A stretch of 64,000 bases of DNA from an uncultured Eubacteriales bacterium (lineage in GTDB: Bacteria > Bacillota > Clostridia > Oscillospirales > Oscillospiraceae): positions 41,103 through 105,102 of the forward strand of contig UQXI01000004.1 in assembly GCA_900544975.1 (NCBI GenBank), in the 5' to 3' direction. Made by a program: the position numbers and the translations under genes. The notes beneath the pieces were generated by a model. The model saw only the letters and a list, made by a program, of their open reading frames with translations, was not told the origin of the DNA and made no database searches. The stretch's first letter is position 1, and each line of letters starts with the position of its first letter. This document shows positions 59,758 through 64,000 of this stretch, one piece after another.

Positions 59758-60894
59758 ATGGAATCTTTGAATTTTGGCTCCAAGAAGCTGGGCTTCGGAT
59801 GCATGCGGCTTCCCATGACCACCGGTACGGTGGGCGGCGAAGGCACTGTGGATACGCAACAGGTCTGTGAGATGGTGGACGCATTTCTTGCCCAGGGTTT
59901 TTGCTATTTTGACACCGCACACGGTTACATCGCCGGTCACAGCGAGCCCACACTGCGGCAATGTCTGGTGGAACGGTATCCTAGAGACCGCTATCTGCTG
60001 ACGGATAAGCTGAGCGGCACCTTTTTTCAAACGGAAGCAGAGATCCGCCCCTTTTTTGAAAGCCAGCTGGAGATTACAGGGGCCGGCTATTTTGACTTCT
60101 ACCTGATGCATGCCCTGAGCGCCAAACAATATCAGAAATTTACTGACTGCAATGCCTTTCATGTGGCGCGTCAGTTGAAGGAAGAGGGAAAAATCCGCCA
60201 CATGGGAATCTCCTTCCACGACACCCCTGAGGTACTGGAGCAAATCCTGTCCGAGCATCCGGAAATTGAAGTGGTGCAAATCCAGTTCAACTATGCAGAT
60301 ATGGAAGATCCCAAGGTTCAAAGCCGGGCCGTCTATGACGTCTGCCGCCGGCACGGCAAACCGGTCATTGTCATGGAGCCAGTAAAAGGCGGCGCGCTGG
60401 CGAACCTCCCCGAAGCTGCCGGGGAAATTCTGGACCGGCTCCAGGGCGGCAGCCGCGCCAGCTACGCCATCCGGTTCGCCGCCTCCTTCGAGGGCGTGGC
60501 CATGGTCCTCAGCGGCATGAGCACATTGGAACAAATGCAGGACAATCTGGGTTATATGGCCAATTTCCAACCCCTGACTCCGCCGGAACAGGAAGCGGTC
60601 CGACGGGCCTGTGCTGTTTTAAAAAACCAAGAGACCATCGCCTGTACTGGCTGCCGGTACTGCGAGGCGGGGTGCCCCATGCACATCTCCATCCCCGATC
60701 TCTTTGCGGGATTCAACGCCAAGAAGCAGGATCCCAACACCGCATTCAACTATGCCGCCGCAGTGTCCGACGGGCACGGGAGGGCCTCCAGCTGCATTGG
60801 ATGTCTGCAATGTGAAACCATCTGCCCGCAACACCTGCCTGTGTCTGCTCTCCTCAGCCAGGTTGCCAAGGAATTCGAAACGTCCACCCAATAA
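59758..60894 (+). CDS. Aldo/keto reductase with C-terminal [4Fe-4S] domain
   Basis: A 378-residue oxidoreductase. The AKR barrel has FGCMRLP, YFDTAHGY (Asp and Tyr of the tetrad), LTDKLS (Lys), and MHAL. The C-terminal ~80 residues hold a ferredoxin-like part with CTGCRYCEAGCP and CIGCLQCETICPQHLP. The fusion is common in anaerobes; its electron donor is a ferredoxin rather than NADPH in some proposals. Substrate unknown. GAGGAAAG precedes the ATG; the Pr6Pr gene follows by 15 bp. Confidence 0.93.
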   Translation: MESLNFGSKKLGFGCMRLPMTTGTVGGEGTVDTQQVCEMVDAFLAQGFCYFDTAHGYIAGHSEPTLRQCLVERYPRDRYLLTDKLSGTFFQTEAEIRPFFESQLEITGAGYFDFYLMHALSAKQYQKFTDCNAFHVARQLKEEGKIRHMGISFHDTPEVLEQILSEHPEIEVVQIQFNYADMEDPKVQSRAVYDVCRRHGKPVIVMEPVKGGALANLPEAAGEILDRLQGGSRASYAIRFAASFEGVAMVLSGMSTLEQMQDNLGYMANFQPLTPPEQEAVRRACAVLKNQETIACTGCRYCEAGCPMHISIPDLFAGFNAKKQDPNTAFNYAAAVSDGHGRASSCIGCLQCETICPQHLPVSALLSQVAKEFETSTQ

Positions 60895-60909
60895 GAAGAG
60901 GCCTTTCAT

Positions 60910-61599
60910 ATGAAAGCAATCAGAGAAAATAGGCTGGCCGCTCTGCTCTGGCGGTTGGCGGGCCTGATCATTGGAAGCTATGGTCTCATTTTGATGTTCC
61001 GCGCTTCCTCTGTAAAACAGCAGCTGTGCTATTTCACCAATCAAAGCAACTTGTTTGTTTTATTGCTGTTTGCCGGGTTGTCTGTCCAAACAGTGGTTCA
61101 AATCCGGCGAGACGGCATTCACGGCCCGGTGCCCCATGCCGGATGTGGTCTCCACCTGGCCCTGACATTGTACATTACCATCACCATGGTTTGCTATTGG
61201 GCTCTGCTGTCCTGGCAGAATTTCAGCATGGCGGGGGTAAAAATCAGCCAATTCCAAATGCAACTTTCCAATTTCATTCTTCACACCGTTGTCCCCATCT
61301 TCGCATTGGTGGACTGGATTCTGTTTCTGCCCCATGGGCGGGTACGTCCGGTTGGCGCTGTGTATTTTCTCACCTATCCTGTGGCCTATTCCGTTTTCAT
61401 CATCCTTCGGGCACATTTCGGTGGATACTTGTATGGAACCGTGCGCTACCCCTATCCATTTGCAGATCCGGACCTTTTGGGCTGGCCGCTCACGATCCTG
61501 ATTATGGTCTTACTTCTGAGTTTCTACTATGGCTTGGGACGCCTTTTCATTGCCATAGACCGGCGTTTCGCCAAACGTAAGGGACAAATTCCCACATAG
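60910..61599 (+). CDS. Pr6Pr family membrane protein
   Basis: A 229-residue protein with six to seven membrane spans. The family pattern is LCYFTNQSNLFVLLLF, QLSNFILHTVVPIFALVDWILF and YGTVRYPYPFADPDLLGWPLTI. Pr6Pr proteins resemble androgen-induced/FAR-17a membrane hydrolases. The conserved N-Q-S-N and H residues near spans 2 and 4 are present. Function in bacteria is unknown. Weak ribosome site (AGAGG). Confidence 0.85.
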   Translation: MKAIRENRLAALLWRLAGLIIGSYGLILMFRASSVKQQLCYFTNQSNLFVLLLFAGLSVQTVVQIRRDGIHGPVPHAGCGLHLALTLYITITMVCYWALLSWQNFSMAGVKISQFQMQLSNFILHTVVPIFALVDWILFLPHGRVRPVGAVYFLTYPVAYSVFIILRAHFGGYLYGTVRYPYPFADPDLLGWPLTILIMVLLLSFYYGLGRLFIAIDRRFAKRKGQIPT

Positions 61600-61606
61600 T
61601 GTCGTT

Positions 61607-61634
61607 CTGCCGGTAACATAAGCGTTACCGGCAG
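61607..61634 (+). terminator. Terminator after the Pr6Pr gene
   Basis: CTGCCGGTAAC (61607-61617) pairs perfectly with GTTACCGGCAG (61624-61634) around ATAAGC, followed by ATTTC. Confidence 0.7.
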
Positions 61635-61685
61635 ATTTCATAGCATATTTCCCGGCCGGTCTCCATAGGCTTGTACCGGCAGGTG

Positions 61686-62066
61686 ATGAACATGGAATAT
61701 TACAACACGGATTTTGCATTGTCTGCGTCACCAGTGGTGACGGAACTGCCTCCACCCCCTCCTCCGGTTCCCCCGATGCAGAAATCGGAGAGTCGGCTGT
61801 GGCGGCTTGTACGGAATCAATGCACCGCCGCCCTGGTGTTCTGCGCGCTCCTTCTGTCTATGGAGTTCTGGTGGCCTTCGGGAGTTCAGACCGCTCGGAA
61901 ATGGCTGGTCTGTCAGGAGGTAGGACCATTGGAAGCCGCCGCCCAAGTTTTCGTCCAGGAGGTCATCCAGGGAACAAGCATCCCCGAGGCTGTCACAACA
62001 TTTTGCGAGGAGGTGCTGGCAGGTGTCTCCTCACCAGCTTCTGACCATGCCCCGGACGAAGGTTAA
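61686..62066 (+). CDS. Small membrane protein before the SpoIVFB-like gene
   Basis: A 126-residue protein with a proline string in the N-terminal tail (LPPPPPPVPPMQ), one central membrane helix (about 48-65, CTAALVFCALLLSMEFW) and an extracytoplasmic tail with acidic stretches. It overlaps the M50 protease start. Its place in front of a SpoIVFB-like gene and single-span topology suggest a SpoIVFA-like partner, though no sequence similarity is seen. Start 61686 or 61692 (AGGTG upstream). Confidence 0.55.
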   Translation: MNMEYYNTDFALSASPVVTELPPPPPPVPPMQKSESRLWRLVRNQCTAALVFCALLLSMEFWWPSGVQTARKWLVCQEVGPLEAAAQVFVQEVIQGTSIPEAVTTFCEEVLAGVSSPASDHAPDEG

Positions 62067-62613
62067 AATCAGCCCCTGGTTTCCAGTCTTGCTGTGCGCG
62101 TTTTACCGACTGGATCCAGTGGGCTGCTTCTGGCCCTTTTTGGGAGCCGCCGCCATTCATGAAGCAGGGCACTGCCTGGCTGTCAAGCTTTGCGGCGGCT
62201 CCATTCGCACCCTGTCCCTGACGGTACGGGGCGCCGTGCTGCAAACGACTCCCCTGTCCTACCGGCAGGAGGCCATCTGCGCCTTGGCTGGCCCCTGGGC
62301 CGGCATGTTGCTTTTGCTTTTGGCCCACTGGTTCCCATGGCTGGCCTTTTGGGGACTGGTACAGGGGATTTATAACCTGCTACCGGTCTATCCCATGGAT
62401 GGTGGCCGGGCCCTGCGGTGTGCCATGCTGAGCCGGTGGACGCCGGAGAGAGCCGATGCTGTCTCCCGCTGGGTCAGCATCGGGCTGGGTGGAATCATGG
62501 CTGCTCTGGGCGTCTACGCCGCCTGCGGGCTTCATCTGGGGCTCTGGGCGGCTCTGGCAGCCGGGCTCTTCCTGTGGCGGATGCTCAACTGTATCCAGGC
62601 CGAGCCTCGATAA
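62047..62613 (+). CDS. SpoIVFB-like M50 site-2 protease
   Basis: A 188-residue intramembrane metalloprotease. Zinc motif HEAGH in AAAIHEAGHCLAVKL and second motif NLLPVYPMDGGRAL are both intact, with about five hydrophobic spans. In Bacillus SpoIVFB, together with SpoIVFA, cuts pro-sigmaK to activate the last mother-cell sigma factor. Oscillospiraceae mostly lack pro-sequences on sigmaK, so the substrate may differ. The start at 62047 overlaps the upstream gene. Confidence 0.85.
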   Translation: MPRTKVKISPWFPVLLCAFYRLDPVGCFWPFLGAAAIHEAGHCLAVKLCGGSIRTLSLTVRGAVLQTTPLSYRQEAICALAGPWAGMLLLLLAHWFPWLAFWGLVQGIYNLLPVYPMDGGRALRCAMLSRWTPERADAVSRWVSIGLGGIMAALGVYAACGLHLGLWAALAAGLFLWRMLNCIQAEPR

Positions 62614-62676
62614 AATTCTTGCAAAAACCGGCAATTGGGGCTACAATAGATGCAATTCAAAAAATGAGGAATTGCC

Positions 62677-64000
62677 ATGACAAATTTATTGCAGCGCATG
62701 TTACCCACGGTCCAAAAACCTGCCCGCTATACCGGCGGGGAGTACAACCAGGTGGTGAAACCTCTGGATCAAGTGGACGTGCGGATTGCCTTTTGCTTCC
62801 CGGATACATACGAATTGGGCATGTCCAATCTGGGGATGCGCATTCTTTACGGCGTGATGAACGAGATGGACGGGGTCTGGTGTGAACGGGTCTTCGCCCC
62901 CTGGGGTGATATGGAAGCTGCCATGACGGCCCATCAGCTCCCCCTCTGGGCCCTGGAGAGTCAAGACCCGGCCCGGGACTTTGACTTGATTGCCTTTACC
63001 ATCGGCTATGAGATGAGCTACTCCAATGTAGTCAACATGCTCCGCCTGGCGCAGGTCCCGATCTACAGCCGGGACCGGCAGGGACTGCGAAACCTGGTAT
63101 TTGCCGGTGGCGTTTGCGCCTTCAACCCAGAACCTCTGGCAGATTTTGTGGATTTCTTTTCCCTGGGCGAGGGGGAAGAGATCACCGTGGAGATTGTCTC
63201 TCTGTACCAGAAGGCGAAGCGGGAGGACTGGACCAAAGACCGGTTCCTGGAGGAAGTCTCCCACATTCCCGGGGTGTATGTCCCCTCTTTTTATACCCAC
63301 ACGTATCATCCAGACGGTACCTTGGCTGCCATTACCCCCCGGGAGGGCGCGCCTGAGACGGTGACCAAGCGGATTGTAGAGGACCTGGACCGGGCCTACT
63401 TCCCCACCAAAACCATCGTCCCCACCACGGAAATTGTCCATGACCGGAGCAACCTGGAGGTGTTTCGGGGCTGCATCCGGGGATGCCGGTTCTGCCAGGC
63501 CGGCTTCTCCTGCCGCCCGGTGCGGAAAAAAAGCCCGGAGGTCCTGTACCGCCAGGCTGTGGAGAGCCTCACAGATTCCGGCAACCACGAGCTCACCTTA
63601 GCGAGTCTGTCTACCTCCGATTATCGCGGGCTAAAGGAGCTGACTGACGCCCTCATCCCCTACTGCATGGAACAGAAGGTGAATCTCTCCGTCCCCTCCC
63701 TCCGGGCGGACAACTTCTCCCGGGAACTGATGGAGAAGCTCCAGACCGTGCGGAAAAGCGGCCTCACCTTTGCCCCTGAGGCCGGCACCCAACGGCTGCG
63801 GGATGTGATCAACAAAAACCTCACCGAGGAGGAAATTCTGGACACCTGCGCCCGGGCCTTCTCCGGCGGGTGGAACAATGTCAAGCTCTATTTCATGCTG
63901 GGGCTCCCCACGGAGACGGACGAGGATGTGCTGGGCATTGCAAAGCTGGTATATCAGGTGATTAAAACCTGGCAGGCCCATGCCTCCAATAAAAAGCGGG
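62677..64000 (+). CDS. B12-binding radical SAM protein, TIGR03960 family (partial, runs off the end)
   Basis: The visible 441 residues include an N-terminal cobalamin-like domain (ELGMSNLGMRILYGVMN, FDLIAFTIGYEMSYSNVVNML, FAGGVCAFNPEPLADFVDFFSLGEGE) and the radical SAM core with CIRGCRFCQAG (C-x3-C-x2-C). The family is about 600 residues and often fused or followed by DUF2344, next to ribonuclease G and ribosomal protein genes; those would lie past base 64000. Its modification target is unknown. ATG 62677 has TGAGGA upstream. Confidence 0.9.
   Translation, partial: MTNLLQRMLPTVQKPARYTGGEYNQVVKPLDQVDVRIAFCFPDTYELGMSNLGMRILYGVMNEMDGVWCERVFAPWGDMEAAMTAHQLPLWALESQDPARDFDLIAFTIGYEMSYSNVVNMLRLAQVPIYSRDRQGLRNLVFAGGVCAFNPEPLADFVDFFSLGEGEEITVEIVSLYQKAKREDWTKDRFLEEVSHIPGVYVPSFYTHTYHPDGTLAAITPREGAPETVTKRIVEDLDRAYFPTKTIVPTTEIVHDRSNLEVFRGCIRGCRFCQAGFSCRPVRKKSPEVLYRQAVESLTDSGNHELTLASLSTSDYRGLKELTDALIPYCMEQKVNLSVPSLRADNFSRELMEKLQTVRKSGLTFAPEAGTQRLRDVINKNLTEEEILDTCARAFSGGWNNVKLYFMLGLPTETDEDVLGIAKLVYQVIKTWQAHASNKKR

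Noticed and set aside
62701..63588. Minus-strand 295-codon open frame under the radical SAM gene
   Set aside because: Antisense shadow of a gene with clear radical SAM and B12-binding motifs.
1..64000. tRNA, rRNA, CRISPR arrays and insertion-sequence transposases
   Set aside because: None was recognised on either strand; the only recombinases are one serine and two tyrosine enzymes.

Overview
The window is from a moderately GC-rich, spore-forming Clostridia genome, most like the Oscillospiraceae (Flavonifractor/Lawsonibacter/Intestinimonas-type); the genus cannot be fixed from the sequence alone. Sporulation genes are spread across it: a cotJ coat operon, a CwlD-type amidase, spmA/spmB, a DacF-type carboxypeptidase, a GerMN lipoprotein, a SpoIVFB-like protease and a YhbD/bactofilin pair. 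The gut-Firmicute housekeeping set includes pfkA, radA, argS, pgsA, xerD and ftsZ-independent envelope two-component systems. No rRNA, tRNA or CRISPR array was seen.

Layout. 0-3 kb: tail of a YifB/ComM ATPase, a 700-bp intergenic stretch of palindromic repeats, a family-4 uracil-DNA glycosylase and a dacF-type gene divergent from comEA. 3-7 kb: comEA, a response regulator, a histidine kinase and a GerMN lipoprotein in one tight operon. 7-10.7 kb: an attenuated uracil permease gene, an ArsC/Spx-like protein, a tRNA-dihydrouridine synthase and a DEDDh exonuclease. 33.7-41.9 kb: cwlD, radA, a MerR/GyrI-like regulator, a XerC-like recombinase, two DUF3298 lipoproteins and pfkA. 42-49.6 kb: a VTC-DUF4956-carbohydrate-binding lipoprotein operon, then a membrane protein-xerD-two-component operon. 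49.9-54.5 kb: a sulfur redox module with its LysR regulator, a DUF5662 protein and an AbrB-type regulator. 54.6-64 kb: spmAB, argS, YhbD/bactofilin, pgsA, an Fe-S aldo/keto reductase, a Pr6Pr membrane protein, a SpoIVFB-like pair and a truncated B12-binding radical SAM gene.

The main discovery is that cotJC, the Mn-catalase-type spore coat gene, is split into two pieces about 21.7 kb apart on the same strand. The 5' 62-63 codons (32902-33089, minus) follow the cotJA/cotJB gene. The 3' ~136 codons (10753-11166, minus) lie at the other end. Each break carries the same 5-bp core (GTACC on the plus strand, 11162-11166 and 32902-32906). Joining the halves at this core restores an uninterrupted 198-codon cotJC through its conserved L-L-T-D-I-G-T-E-E-L motif. 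The 21,740-bp insert encodes a large serine recombinase (17504-19078), has imperfect inverted arms around the joined core, and ends with a small recombinase-neighbour-type protein 11 bp from the core. This is the architecture of a developmentally excised sporulation-gene intervening element (skin/sigK, SPbeta/spsM type), here in cotJC.

The cargo is unusual. One part is a complete exopolysaccharide locus: flippase, polymerase, seven glycosyltransferases, LicD, pyruvyl transferase, GH88/105-like hydrolase and initiating sugar-phosphate transferase, driven by two copies of one promoter sequence. The other part is an AAC(6')-like acetyltransferase plus a Nudix/UvrD/deformylase/AlkD repair-like operon. 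If excision happens in the mother cell, a vegetative capsule locus would be discarded as the coat catalase gene is rebuilt. Excision itself is inferred, not observed.
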